A stretch of 64,000 bases of DNA, from assembly GCF_026151205.1 (NCBI RefSeq), contig NC_087078.1, positions 7,580,675 to 7,644,674 of the forward strand. Direction: 5' to 3'. This stretch comes from Bolinopsis microptera (lineage: Eukaryota > Ctenophora > Tentaculata > Lobata > Bolinopsidae). The notes under the pieces are model-generated. The model had not been told where the DNA came from and made no database searches. It saw only the letters and a list, made by a program, of their open reading frames with translations. This document shows, piece by piece, positions 1 to 11,122 of this stretch. Position 1 is the stretch's first letter, and each line of letters begins with the position of its first letter. The position numbers were made by a program, and so were the translations under genes.

Positions 1-1
1 A

Positions 2-926
2 GAGCTACTGGAAGTTCAGGGGCTGTTCAACTCAACCCAGGAAGAACTAGTTGGGGTAAAGAGAGACCTAGAGGTGATGGGAGGAGAGCTGAATGATACC
101 CTAGTGGAACTTAAGGGAGTCAAGAGGGAGCTCGGAGGAGAGTTGAATGAGACAAAAAGTCAGCTTGAGGACACAAAGTTGGAGTTGGAGGATACCAAGT
201 TGGAGTTAAAGAACGTTACTGAGTCTAAATGTGCGCTTCAGAAAGGCAACCTGACGAAGTGGGACTTGTTTTATTCGCCCGCTTATTATAATAAAACATT
301 TACTCGCCGACTATATCAACAACTCACCACAACTTGGGACTCTATTAGCAGTAAGATATTAGCAGTATACTATACTGTATAGTTAACATTATATTATATT
401 TTATATGACAATTTATATTTTAAATATTGATTACTTTTTAAATTAACTGATTTGAGCTTCAAAAATCACTGGTAACAAAATCGTATCTTCTAATAAAAGC
501 CAATTTATGTTATCTACATATTATTTAATATTTATATATGTTAACGAGTTCTCACTTCTCTTTTTATTCTCACTTCTCTTTTTATTCAGGCAGACTGGTT
601 GGAATGACGATAACTGACAACTTTATTGAACTGATGAAAGAAATGGATGACGATCAGATCGATCATTGCGGGGACCTATCATAAAGCCTTTCTACAGAGA
701 TGATCTTACTAAGGTACTTTTCTGAGTTAAACTAATACCATAATTTTCGTTACATGGTTATTTATATAAATTAACGTAGTAATCTGTAACTGTAAATATT
801 AAATAATAATGCAACTTTCGTAATATATCTTCAAATCAGGTGCTACCGAAGAAGAGACTGCGAGCTAAACTTATGGGAATCACGGTGTTCTTCTACTACA
901 ATAATAGACATTATCAATTATTGTAA
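2..926 (+). CDS. 3' part of a coiled-coil protein gene, three exons
   Basis: Unrecognised protein, partial at the left edge. The frame is open from base 2. Inferred exons are 2-350, 590-713 and 840-926. Exon 1 encodes a charged heptad-rich coiled coil with near-repeats such as KLELEDTKLELK, then a region around KWDLFYSPAYYNKTF. A gtaaga donor follows base 350, a TTTATTCAG acceptor precedes 590, a gtactt donor follows 713 and an ATCAG acceptor precedes 840. Exon 1 leaves one base, so exon 2 opens as SRLVGMTITDNF. Within exon 2 the frame shifts at the GGGG run near 670-673. After it a second open frame (GPIIKPFYRDDLTK) runs into exon 3, which ends FFYYNNRHYQLL-stop. One extra G in the run would make the gene continuous, so this is either an assembly error or a real lesion. 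Function unknown. Confidence 0.45.
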
Positions 927-2336
927 TCTTTAATTAAGTTCCTGACTCGTATTTTTGAAAACTATAGTATACTGAAATTGTACCACACCTAGTTTACATG
1001 TTACTACTATTACTAGTAAGTTGACAATATTATGAACTAAGTATTATTTATGTATGTAATTGATAATAAATTAAAAAATTTAAATTTTAAACTCAAATTA
1101 CAAATTATGATTCATATGCTGAGTGGAACAAAATATTGTATTAACCAATGGATGAATTAGAAGGTCATTGAACTGAAATGATAAACACGTGTATTTCAAT
1201 ATTCTAGGTTAATTTGGAGAGTTTGCGCATTGACTGATAGACCTGCATCTGTTGATGCATTTAAATTTGAAACCTTTACAGTAAGTTATTTTAAAATGAT
1301 TATGTATGTCTAACTTACTAGTAACTGTATGAAACATAGACAGTGTATTTATTACCAGTTGCAGTTATGGACTATGATAATCATGCAATACAATTTTCTC
1401 TAATTTGATGTTTCATTTCTAACTTCCTAATTCTCTAATAAAAATCACAAAATATTAACTTTTTATAAATGAGTTTAAGTTTATCTCAAATAAACATCCA
1501 GCAGCTCAGTTTTTGAAATACACATAACATCTATCTATATTATATTTTAAACTTGACGAAATTTCCCCGGCAACGGGGACATAGAAGAAAAAACACCGAA
1601 AATCGACCTCAAAATGACCCTCTGGTGAAGCCAAACCCAGCTCGCAAATGGAGTTGAAACCTCGCCATTTTTAGCAGGGTTGTAGAAAAAGGATAGGAAT
1701 AGGCTATAGCATTCTTAGAATTTTGATTTAGGCTTTAGATTTTTTATAATTAACGTCGGAAGTGAGGTTAAATAATCGTTAGAATAATGGCGTTATTTTA
1801 GCAAAGGTTTACTGCGCTGTTGCGTAGCAACGATAAAAATGCACGTGCGCGAGCAAGAACATCTTAACTACGCGCGTTGTTATGCTGTATGCTACGTCAT
1901 AACTTCAAAACTAGCTCACATTTACGCTCACGCTATGACTTATATTCATAACTTTGGTTGTGATTGGTATTTTTGATGCGGTAAAAAGTATCGTTTTGGG
2001 AATCCGAATTCCGAATACTAACAACGCTGTCGCCATTGTTAAATAAATTCCATTATGTCTACTGTATAACAGAGCTGTATGATGAAGAGAAATTAAAACA
2101 TAACTGATTTTTAAAATTTCCTCGAACAAAGCTTTCGACTAGCGGGTTTCTAGTATTCTATAACGTTTTGTGTCTGACTCACTTAATCTTGATTAGAAAT
2201 ATCTAAACAGGTGAACAAATGCTGACATGTATCAGACTTATTAGGATGGAAACGACAAACACTATTAATTATCTCCAACAAGACATAATACACCAGCTTA
2301 AAAAACACTCGCTTCGCCTCACCCCAAAAAGTTCAC
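927..2336. other. non-coding stretch between the coiled-coil gene and the CLC gene
   Basis: AT-rich DNA with no supportable gene. The downstream exons expected for the minus-strand CLC channel (the helix after FSIE and the CBS domains) were looked for and not seen. A palindromic GTTGCGTAGCAAC near 1817-1830 resembles an RFX X-box but has no convincing target gene beside it. Confidence 0.5.
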
Positions 2337-2409
2337 CTTACCTCGATACTGAAGAGGACACCCCCGATAAGTTAGCCTCACCTCGATACTGAAGAGGACA
2401 CCCCCGATA
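2337..2409. repeat. 40-bp tandem duplication across a CLC splice donor
   Basis: A 29-bp block beginning cctcgatactgaagagg occurs at 2341-2369 and again at 2381-2409, a period of 40 bp. On the minus strand this gives two candidate donors for the same exon: ATCGAG|gtgagg (exon end 2382) and ATCGAG|gtaagg (exon end 2342). Use of the second adds 40 nt and shifts the frame. Confidence 0.9.
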
Positions 2410-4762
2410 GGAGCTGCGAAGGTGCAGCTAACACCCACTGCGCAGGCTGCTGCTAACATCTCTACGTTACGGGTCTCATTAGAGAATATTCTCTTGAATC
2501 CCTGCAACCAGTTTCCTTTTTATTGAAGAATTCTCATTATGGTTATCGGGGTCTTTTCAAGATTTCTTAGCTGAATCTTTAAATTTCATAGCGGGGAAGT
2601 TGTTAGCACAAATTTTAAAGACCACCAAACTTAATATGAAAACTCGTTAAATCTTACCTTGACGTTTTGGCCCAATAAGTTGGACATGATACAGGCGATG
2701 TGAACGAAGGGACCCTCTTTACCTATAGGAAGCCCGCTTCCCATAGAGAAACAGAGCCCAATAACTTTACTGATAAGAGTCTGCCAGGTTAGGTAATTGT
2801 GGATCACAATTCCACGGAGGATTGTCTTCATTTCTGGAATTCCTGACCCCACTGCGTTCAGAGATATCACCTGGTGAGGGGAACCGGAACGTTAAATATT
2901 TAATAAGTCAATATCACAAACTAGTCCAGAAGTTAAGAAACATACGTTGACTTGCACGTGTAATAAAAAGTTCTTCATTACAATTACCTGCACGACAGAA
3001 ACGCTGAAAATAATACAGAGTAGAGGGTAGACGGTCCATAGCAGGAAACGTAGTATCGGGTTAGTTGTCAGATCGTTGTAAAAGAACACGTGTGTCTCCT
3101 TGTAAAGTGGGATGATTTTAAACAATTTGATTTTAACGAATATTCTCAACACTTCAACTCACTTTTAACAAGCTTTTATAAACTTAATACAGAATCGTTA
3201 TTAAATATAAGTTTGGATTAACTTAAACTTGAAAAATTTAATTTATATTTTAAAAACCTGAAGTTTGAGTATACAGAAGTCCATGGCGAATGAGATAAGA
3301 GCCATGCTGATACCGAGCAACAAACAGAAGAGCCAGTCGTCCCCAAACGTGTCCAACACGTAGTACTTCCAACAGGAGTAGCAGGATCTGGAGCAGCTGT
3401 TACCTCCTTCTATCAGGTCACATTCCTCTAGGTCATCCTGAAATTCGGTTAAAACTGTCACATTACGTTATCCTGAAAGTGTTTAGATTTTGGTGCCGTT
3501 GTTATTTAAGAATACGTCGTGAAAATTAACTAGACTATTTGGCGTTCAGCCCATTTAAAAAAAAGAAAAAAAGAGTAAAAGCGAGTTTTTACAGTGCTTG
3601 ATTGTAACCAGAGGACTAGACTAACCTGTATGTCAAGTCTAGCACGCAGCTGGCTATGCTGGTGATGTTGGAAACCGTCACTGTGTTGTCGGTTTAGTCG
3701 GGGCGGTGCTCCGTCCTCCATCACCAGTATCTCCTCTTGATCGTCTGTCTGAAGATAACAACATTTCAAATAATGTAAAAGATAGTAAAAAGTGAAGATA
3801 GCACTTGACAAAATTAAACGCGTATTTTAATTAGCTCTCACCTATTTACTGCCATACGATGCACCTTCTTTATGTAGAATATAAAATAAAATTATCACAT
3901 TATACCTTCTTAAAACAGAAATCTACAGACTTACATTCAGAATGGCAACATTTGTGAAGATCACATTATGTTTGGATTTCCCTTTCATCTTTATACCAAA
4001 ACACAACTTCACAGTACACTACCAGAAACAGTAAGATCTAAAAACACCGCTCACAACAACAAATTACCACAAATACGTGTCTGATTGATAGAGCAGAATT
4101 GAAAACCAGTCAGAACGATAGTAACGATAAAACTAAATATTCGTAACAATCAGCTCCAACATTAGATGAGACGCATATCACTCGGACAAGTACGCCACCA
4201 ACAGCCAACTAGTTAAGATTAGAGCAATAAGATTAACATTACACGGTAATCGGATCCTGTGAAATACGATCTTATGTCATGATCTACAGAAACCACTAGA
4301 GAGACGTGATACAGAGTTCTTAATAAAGGAGAGCTGAGACAGTGCTCAGTGCTGATCATGTGAACAGTGAACAGTGAGACAAAGGGACGAGAGAATTAAC
4401 TTTAATTCCGTAACATTAAGAGGACTGCGTTTGTTAACATCTGGCTGCTGGAAATTGGTGATACCTTATCTTACTTTTTAAATTTATATTGAACGTTGTA
4501 AATTACCTGGGTACAACTTACAATTACCCGTGTATACCTTAATTATATGTAACTTACCCGTGTATAATTTAATTATAAATAACTTACCCGGGCCGTGTAT
4601 AACTTAATCGGACATATAATTTACCTAAATGTAACTTAATCGGATATAACCTACCCGGTTTTTGAAGTGTGGCATGACATTGTAGTCCTCTCTATCCTGC
4701 TTGTCTAGCAGTTCCTCCCTATCCTCTGCTTCACTGTCCCCCGAGTTAGATCTTATCAAGCT
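2382..4762 (-). CDS. CLC-family chloride channel (CLC-1/2 branch), partial
   Basis: Membrane chloride channel or transporter. Six exons can be joined on the minus strand: 4655-4762, 3626-3748, 3258-3437, 2988-3098, 2658-2870 and 2382-2501. All are phase 0 with GT-AG borders. The first two encode an acidic cytosolic N-terminus. The third holds the first helices ([18 protein letters not shown]). The fifth carries the selectivity motif [13 protein letters not shown] and [14 protein letters not shown], including the gating glutamate of GKEGP. The last ends with [12 protein letters not shown]. These motifs match the animal CLC-1/2/K branch better than CLC-3 to 7. The second half (later helices, CBS domains) is not visible downstream, and no start codon was assigned. 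The rest may lie beyond the left edge, or the gene may be broken. The exon ending at 2382 has a duplicated splice donor. Confidence 0.85.
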
Positions 4763-4765
4763 CTG

Positions 4766-4993
4766 TATAAACATTCACCATGTCAACCTTATAACTTAAT
4801 TAAGTGTAAGAACTAAACATTCACCATGTCAACCTTATAACTTAATAAACTGTAAGAACTAAACATTCACCATGTCAACCTTATAACTTAATAAACTGTA
4901 AGAACTAAACATTCACCATGTCAACCTTATAACTTAATAAACTGTAAGAACTAAACATTCACCATGTCAACCTTATAACTTAATAAACTGTAA
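4766..4993. repeat. 46-bp tandem repeat, left half
   Basis: About five copies of a 46-bp unit containing acattcaccatgtcaacctt and ending near aataaactgtaagaact. Copies start near 4771, 4817 and every 46 bp after that. The same unit resumes at 7633 after the GGA-rich element, so the array was probably continuous before that element inserted. There are no variable spacers between units. Confidence 0.9.
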
Positions 4994-7631
4994 GGGGGGG
5001 GGGGTGACATGTCTCCAATGTCTCCAATGTCTTTTGTCTTTTTTGAAAAGATAGGGTGCAGAGACATGTCCTGGAGACATTGGAGACATTGGAGACACAG
5101 CTTTTGGAGACATTGGAGACATTGGAGACATTGGGGACATTGGAGACATTGGAGACAAAGCTTTTGGAGACATTGGAGACATTGGAGACACTGGAGACGT
5201 AGATGTATGATTGGAGAAGGAGGAGGATCTAGGAGGAGGATGACCCAGGAGGAGGACTCAGGAGGAGAAGGAGGAGGATGAGGACTCAGGAAGAGGACTG
5301 AGGAGGACTGAGAAGGAGGAGGACTGAGGAGTACTGAGGAAGATGGCTGAGGAGGATGGCTGAGGAGGATGACTGAGAGGGAGGAGGAGGAGGAGGAAGA
5401 GGACTGAGGAGGAGGAGTAGGACTGAGGAGGAGAAGGAGGAGGACCTAGGAGGAGGACCCAGAAGGAGGACTCAGGAGGAGGAGGAGGAGAACTCAGGAA
5501 AAGGACTGAGAAGGAGGAGGACTCAGGAGTACTGAAGAGGATGACTGAGGAGGAGGAGGAGGAGGAGAAGGACTGAGGAGGAGAAGGAGAAGGTGGAGGA
5601 ACTAGGAGGAGGATGAACCAGGAGGAGGACTCAGGAGGAAGAGGAGGAGGACTCAGGAGGAGGACTTAGGAGGAATGAGAAGGAGGAGGACTGAGGAGAA
5701 CTGAGGAGGAGGAGGAGGACTGAATAGGAGGAGGAGGGGGACTGGGGATGACTGAGGAGGAGGAAGACTGACGAGAGGGATGAGGAGGAGGACTGAGGAC
5801 TGAGGAGGAAGAGGAGGATGAAGAGGAGGAAGAGGACCCAGGAGGAGGAGGACTGAAGAGGACGATGAGGATGAGGACTGAGGAGGAGGAGGACTGAGGA
5901 GGATGGCTGAGGAGGATGACTGAGAGGGAGGAGGAGGAGGACTGAGGAGGAGGAGGAGAAGGACTGAGGAGGAGAAGGAGGAGGACCTAGGAGGAGGAGG
6001 ACCCAGGAGGAGGACTCAGGAGGAGGACTCAGGAGAAGGACTCAGGAAAACTGAGGAGTGAATAGGAGGAGGAGGGGAGGACCTAGGAGGAGGACGACCC
6101 AGAAGGAGGACTGAGGAGGAGGAGGAGGAGGAGAACTCAGGAAGAGGACTGAGGAGGACTGAGAAGGAGGAGGACTGAGAAGGATGAGGACTGAGGAGTA
6201 CTGAAGAGGATGACTGAGGAGGAGGAGGAGGAGAATGACTGAGGAGGAGAAGGAGAAGGTGGAGGAACTAGGAGGAGGATGAACCAGGAGGAGGACTCAG
6301 GAGGAAGAGGGGGAGGACTCAGGAGGAGGACTTAGGAGGAATGAGAAGGAGGAGGACTGAGGAGAACTGAGGAGGAGGAGGAGGAGGACTGAATAGGAGG
6401 AGGACTGACGAGAAGGATGAGGAGGAGGACTGAGGACTGAGGAGGAAGAGGAGGAGGATGAAGAGGAGGAAGAGGACCCAGGAGGAGAAGGACTGAAGAG
6501 GAGGATGAGGATGAGGACTGAGGAGGAGGAGGAGGACTGAGGAGGACTGAGGAGGATGGCTGAGGAGGATGACTGAGAGGGAGGAGGAGGACTGAGGAGG
6601 AGGAGAAGGACTGAGGAGGAGAAGGAGGAGGACCTAGGAGGAGGAGGACCCAGGAGGAGGACTCAGGAGGAGGACTCAGGAGGAGGAGGAGGACTCAGGA
6701 GGAAGACTCAGGAGGAAGACTCAGGAAAACTGAGGAGGAGGAGGAGGAGTGAATGGGAGGAGGAGGGGGACTGGGGAGGACTGAGGAAGAGGAGGACTAA
6801 GGAGAAGGATGAGGAGGAGGACTGAGGATGAGGACTGAGGAGGAGGACTGAGGAGTACTGATGAGGATGGCTGAGGAGGACGGCTGAGGAGGATGGCTGA
6901 GGAGGATGACTGAGGAGGATGACTGAGAGGGAGGAGGAGGAGGAGGAGGAGAAGGACTGAGGAGGAGGAGGAGGAGGAGAAGGAGGAGGACCTAGGAGGA
7001 GGAGGACTCAGGAAGAGGAGGACTCAGGAGGAGGACTCAGGAAGAGGACTCAGGAGGAGGACTGAGAAGGAGGAGGACTGAGGAGAACTGAGGAGGAGGA
7101 GGATGAGGACTGAATAGGAGGAGGGGGACTGGGGGAGGACTGAGGAGGAGGGGGACTTGGGGAGGACTGAGGAGGAGGAGGAAGACTGACGAGAAAGATG
7201 AGGAGGAGGACTGAGGAGGAGGACTGATGATTGAGGAGGAAGAGGAGGAGGATGAAGAGGAGTAGGAGGACTCAGGAGGAGGAGGACTCAGGAGGAGGAG
7301 GAGAACGACTGAGGAGGACTGAGGAGGAAGAGGAGGAGGAGGAGGAGGAGGAGGAGGAGGCTGTGTCTCCAATGTCTCCAAAAGCTGTGTCTCTAATGTC
7401 CCCAATGTCCCAAATGTCCCCAATGTCTCCAATGTCTCCAAAAGCTGTGTCTCCAATGTCTCCAAAAGCTGTGTCTCTAATGTCCCCAATGTCCCAAATG
7501 TCCCAAATGTCTCCAATGTCTCCAAAAGCTGTGTCTCCAATGTCTCCAATGTCTCCAATGTCTCCAATGTCTTTGTCTTTTTCGAAAAGATAAGGTGCGG
7601 GAGACATTGGAGACATGTCACCCCCCCCCCC
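4994..7631. mobile_element. 2.6-kb purine-rich element with inverted termini
   Basis: The left end begins with 11 G then tgacatgtctccaatgtctc; the right end is the mirror complement and finishes with a C run. Inside each end is a near-palindromic tcttttcgaaaaga-type segment, then repeats of ggagacatt with acagcttttggagacatt. These terminal inverted parts are about 200 bp or more. The core from about 5215 to 7360 is an almost pure purine strand of GGA/GAGGAAGGA minisatellite, with CTCAGG and CTGAGG interruptions. Six bases (ctgtaa) flank both sides at 4988-4993 and 7632-7637, consistent with a target duplication. Long open frames here (Met-Ser-Pro, Glu-rich or Pro/Ser-rich) are repeat translations. 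No transposase is seen, so it would be non-autonomous, or a structured satellite. Confidence 0.6.
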
Positions 7632-7632
7632 C

Positions 7633-7785
7633 TGTAAGAACTTAACATTCACCATGTCAACCTTATAACTTAATAAACTGTAAGAACTTAACATTCACCA
7701 TGTCAACCTTATAACTTAATAAACTGTAAGAACTTAACATTCACCATGTCAACCTTATAACTTAATAAACTGTAAGAACTAAGAA
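7633..7785. repeat. 46-bp tandem repeat, right half
   Basis: About three more copies of the 46-bp unit, differing slightly (aacttaacattcacc instead of aactaaacattcacc). They restart at ctgtaa, the exact point where the left half stopped. Confidence 0.9.
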
Positions 7786-8673
7786 ATCATGGCGACGTTT
7801 GATTTACTTAACATGTAACATAATATAATTAATACAGGACTTAATTTTCATGAACATGTATTATGTAGACTGTAGAGGATCAGGATGTTCCTTAGGTGAA
7901 ATAACGTAAAATTTTAAAAACTTACATGTGACCGGAGATGCTGTACAATACGTTATCAAACTAGACCACGAGCAAAGAGAAAAATACGAGTGCGGAAATA
8001 TGACAGGCTTGGAGATAATCAATACAACGTAAAATTGAGTTTCGTGTTACAATATATCAATATATCGTGTTATTTTACAAACGTAGGCCAAGTTTAGGAA
8101 TGTGTACAATGCACTGACACGATATACCACCTACATACCAGCTAAACTACTAGATACATTTGCTTGGACTATTAAACCTTTTACAAGGACAGAAATTTAA
8201 TTACCAGTCACTATTGTATTATGGTTACACGTTGTTAATAGCACTACAAAGGTTCAGGAGCTCGAGATGGCAGTTTTATTGAGAGCAAGTTAGAATCACC
8301 TAAAATGAAGAAGAAATAGTTTGTATGATAAATGATCCTGTTACAAACGACACATTGACACAGTAAACTAAAATTTAAAAGAACATTTTTTTAATATTTG
8401 CCAGACACGAGTTAGACAATCTCAAACACAAGTATAAATCGTAATAAACGAAGAATTAATAAGTTATCCAGACATAAACTTTTAAATCCATTCAATGAAT
8501 TCATGAAAATAAATATTGTATTGATATATTGAATAAGATACAAAATAGAACAGTTCATGTAAAATTGACAATACCAGCATCTAGAACAACTGAATTATGC
8601 TAAAAACGGATAATATATTCAAGATGTCATCATCTTTTCCTGGAAAACAAAACATAAATAGAAAAAATATACG
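7786..8673. other. intergenic
   Basis: AT-rich DNA with no open frame that looks coding. On the minus strand a short segment ending in a good gtaagt donor near 7924-7927 could be a 5' exon of the CLC gene, but nothing confirms it. The right end should contain the 3' UTR of the HEAT-repeat gene. Confidence 0.4.
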
Positions 8674-10680
8674 TTACATGCCAATAGTCTCAGGGAAAGC
8701 GTCTTGAACATAGAGCATCATATTATAATCCGTCATTTCAATACGACCCTTCAAAATGTTTGGGCCTAAAAGTAAGGACAAAGATTGAAGACATTCTACA
8801 GAGGCAGCCTTTAAAAGATTATTGTCTGACTTCAGCCCGTAAAATAATCCATCAAAGAAGTCATTTATAAATGGCTTTATCTTAATTTTAGTTAATCGTC
8901 TAAAAATCATCGGGATGCATTTATAAATTGTTTCCAGGAGATGCTTGTGATGTTCAAAGTTCCGTTTTCTAGTGGCACTTGAAATTTTCCGAACCATGGG
9001 AAGTAGGTCAGATTTAGTATCGTTAACGTCGCTCAACTCCATGAACAGCCTGACAGCACCATCAGTACGCTCCCAAGGTTGGGATGGTCTTTTGAAGTGA
9101 TGAGAAGCAGAGCAACCCCCAGCACCAAGAGCCTTGCCCCCTCGCCCCATCTTGGGGGCCAGAGACCCACAGGAGTACATAACCTGGTTTGTATGAGCAG
9201 GATCGTCTGCCATCGCCACCCCAAATACAGCGGGCTTCTTGCTGAGATCAGAGTAAAGCGTGCTGTCATCTTCCTGTCCATCAACAGCATCAAGAAGTTC
9301 AGACAACTTAGCTACCACATCATTGGACAGGGGTGATAAGTACGCCCGGACAATGTTGGAAATAGCAATAGCTGCACCCTGTCTTACTGAAGGTATGTTA
9401 TCTTCAAGGTTCATATAGAACAGCGGCATTAATCTGTCAATGTAAGCTCGGCATTCTTCAGCAAAAACAGACACAAAATTACCACACGCAGTACAAGCAG
9501 CATCCCTAACCGGCCAACTATCATCCTCAAAACAAACAAGCAGTCCCTGGATCAGGGTTGGAACATGAACCCTCACTGGATCACTTCCAACTTTAGTGGC
9601 CAGCTCAGCAATACAAGCGCAAGCCGCTTCTCTTACAGCGTGGTTATCAGCTTCAGACTGTTTGATGTAGAAGGGCACTATAGAGTTGAGGTGTAACTCA
9701 ACAGCCTTCACTCCTGTCACACTGAACAACATTCTCCAAGTTGTCTGGCAGTGGATCCTTACCCCTTCAGCTATGTAGTACCTGTTGAGACAGAGAGGTG
9801 GGAGGATCTGGGGATAGAACTCGTCCCTACCAGCAACAGGGATACCCAGCAAGAAAGCACGGGTCGCACAGCATGCTGCCATTCTTACCTGTGACCAATT
9901 ATCTGATAGACCCCTCTCTAGGACGTCTGCAAACCGCTTTCCTTCACTCCAAATGTGGCCCTTGTTTTCTGATTGTTCGTTGAGAGGGTGTATGGAGACG
10001 AGAGCACAGCACACCATATACCCAGTCTCCCGGACAAACCTGTTTGTGTGACTTAAAGAACCAAACACCAGATCCAACAGAGCACTGTCAATACAGTCAT
10101 CAAACTCGGCTCCAGTGTTGGTTATGATGCATTCCAGTGCTTTCATGTTGGTTTCTAAGTTCCCCCACCCAGCTGTATCGTGGAACACCGACTCAGAAGT
10201 GTCCCCATTCAACTTCTCTTTTATCTTGTTGTCAGCCTCTTCGTGTCTCTCCAAACACACTATAATACCAGATAATAACTCCGACTTGCAGGACAAGTAA
10301 ACGCTAGTCCCTCGGAACTTAGCAAGAGCACCAAGGAGTTGCCCGGCAGCAGTACGAACCCTTGTCTCGTGGTGTGTAAGATACTGCTGTCCTGCGTTGG
10401 TGGCGGTGGTGAAGAACTCTGGTGAGCAAGTTTCACTGCAACAGTCGATGTAGAGAGACAGAGCTTGTAGAGCACCGTGCAGTTGCTCCCATGGTATTGA
10501 CTCTTCTGGGTTTATGGAGTATTCTGAGTCATTGAATTCTACTTTTCCTTTGATTAGGATGAGAAGAGGTGATTCGTTTTCTGTTCCAGAATTCGCTTTT
10601 AGGTGTCGAGAAAGGGCTCCGATCCCACGATCTCGGTCAAGCTTCTTGTGTGATGATAGCGATTGTATAATTGAATCCAT
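8674..10680 (-). CDS. HEAT-repeat protein, 668 residues, single exon
   Basis: An uninterrupted 668-codon frame from ATG at 10680 to a stop at 8674. Repeated helix starts of HEAT/ARM type are visible: VRTAAGQLL, VRETGYMVC, VRMAACCAT, VREAACACI, VRDAACTAC and VRQGAAIAI. They are spaced through about residues 105-430 and predict an alpha-solenoid scaffold that binds partner proteins. A Gly/Ser-rich segment (about 490-520) separates this from a second helical region with LFYGLKSDNNLLKAASVECL near the C-terminus. There is no signal peptide or membrane helix. The lack of introns contrasts with its neighbours and could reflect retroposition or intron loss. I do not recognise the orthologue. The product is very likely real; the function is unknown. 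Confidence 0.85.
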   Translation of the reverse strand: MDSIIQSLSSHKKLDRDRGIGALSRHLKANSGTENESPLLILIKGKVEFNDSEYSINPEESIPWEQLHGALQALSLYIDCCSETCSPEFFTTATNAGQQYLTHHETRVRTAAGQLLGALAKFRGTSVYLSCKSELLSGIIVCLERHEEADNKIKEKLNGDTSESVFHDTAGWGNLETNMKALECIITNTGAEFDDCIDSALLDLVFGSLSHTNRFVRETGYMVCCALVSIHPLNEQSENKGHIWSEGKRFADVLERGLSDNWSQVRMAACCATRAFLLGIPVAGRDEFYPQILPPLCLNRYYIAEGVRIHCQTTWRMLFSVTGVKAVELHLNSIVPFYIKQSEADNHAVREAACACIAELATKVGSDPVRVHVPTLIQGLLVCFEDDSWPVRDAACTACGNFVSVFAEECRAYIDRLMPLFYMNLEDNIPSVRQGAAIAISNIVRAYLSPLSNDVVAKLSELLDAVDGQEDDSTLYSDLSKKPAVFGVAMADDPAHTNQVMYSCGSLAPKMGRGGKALGAGGCSASHHFKRPSQPWERTDGAVRLFMELSDVNDTKSDLLPMVRKISSATRKRNFEHHKHLLETIYKCIPMIFRRLTKIKIKPFINDFFDGLFYGLKSDNNLLKAASVECLQSLSLLLGPNILKGRIEMTDYNMMLYVQDAFPETIGM

Positions 10681-11122
10681 GTTAATTTAGAACATTTCAG
10701 GGCTTCCTGTCGTGATTTTAGTATTAAAATCAAGATAACAATTCAAGCTTACAAATTCAAGCAGTTTTTAACTATTTTACGCTATATTTTTGAAGTAAGA
10801 ACAAATTGTACAAATACATAATATTATCATTATCTAAAAAGGTGTTCAAATAAGATGAATGGAAAAATGTACAATCAAAAATGCAATATGATACTAAAAA
10901 TCTTCCACGGCATTTTTGAAACATTTAACCCTCTATATCTAGACAACAACAAGAGAAAGTTGCAGTCAAACTTGAGTTATTGATAATCAAACCTAGACAA
11001 GGAATAAAAGTGAAAATAAATAATTTACGACAGCCAAATTTCAAAATAAACTGTTACCCTCCTACTGAATAAAGAAATAACTTCGTCAAACTAAATTATG
11101 GCCAAGCCAACAGAAAAAATCC
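10681..11122. other. intergenic between the HEAT gene and FARSA
   Basis: About 440 bp of AT-rich sequence. It should hold the promoter of the HEAT gene and the 3' UTR of FARSA, both on the minus strand. No further element recognised. Confidence 0.5.

Noticed and set aside
1911-2129. Further CLC exon on the minus strand
   Set aside because: The translation shows none of the expected helix or CBS motifs.
5009-7694. Long open frames rich in Met-Ser-Pro, Glu or Ser/Pro
   Set aside because: They are translations of the ggagacatt and GGA repeats, open in several frames and on both strands.
4766-7785. CRISPR-like array of 46-bp direct repeats
   Set aside because: Units are contiguous with no unique spacers, and the genome is eukaryotic.
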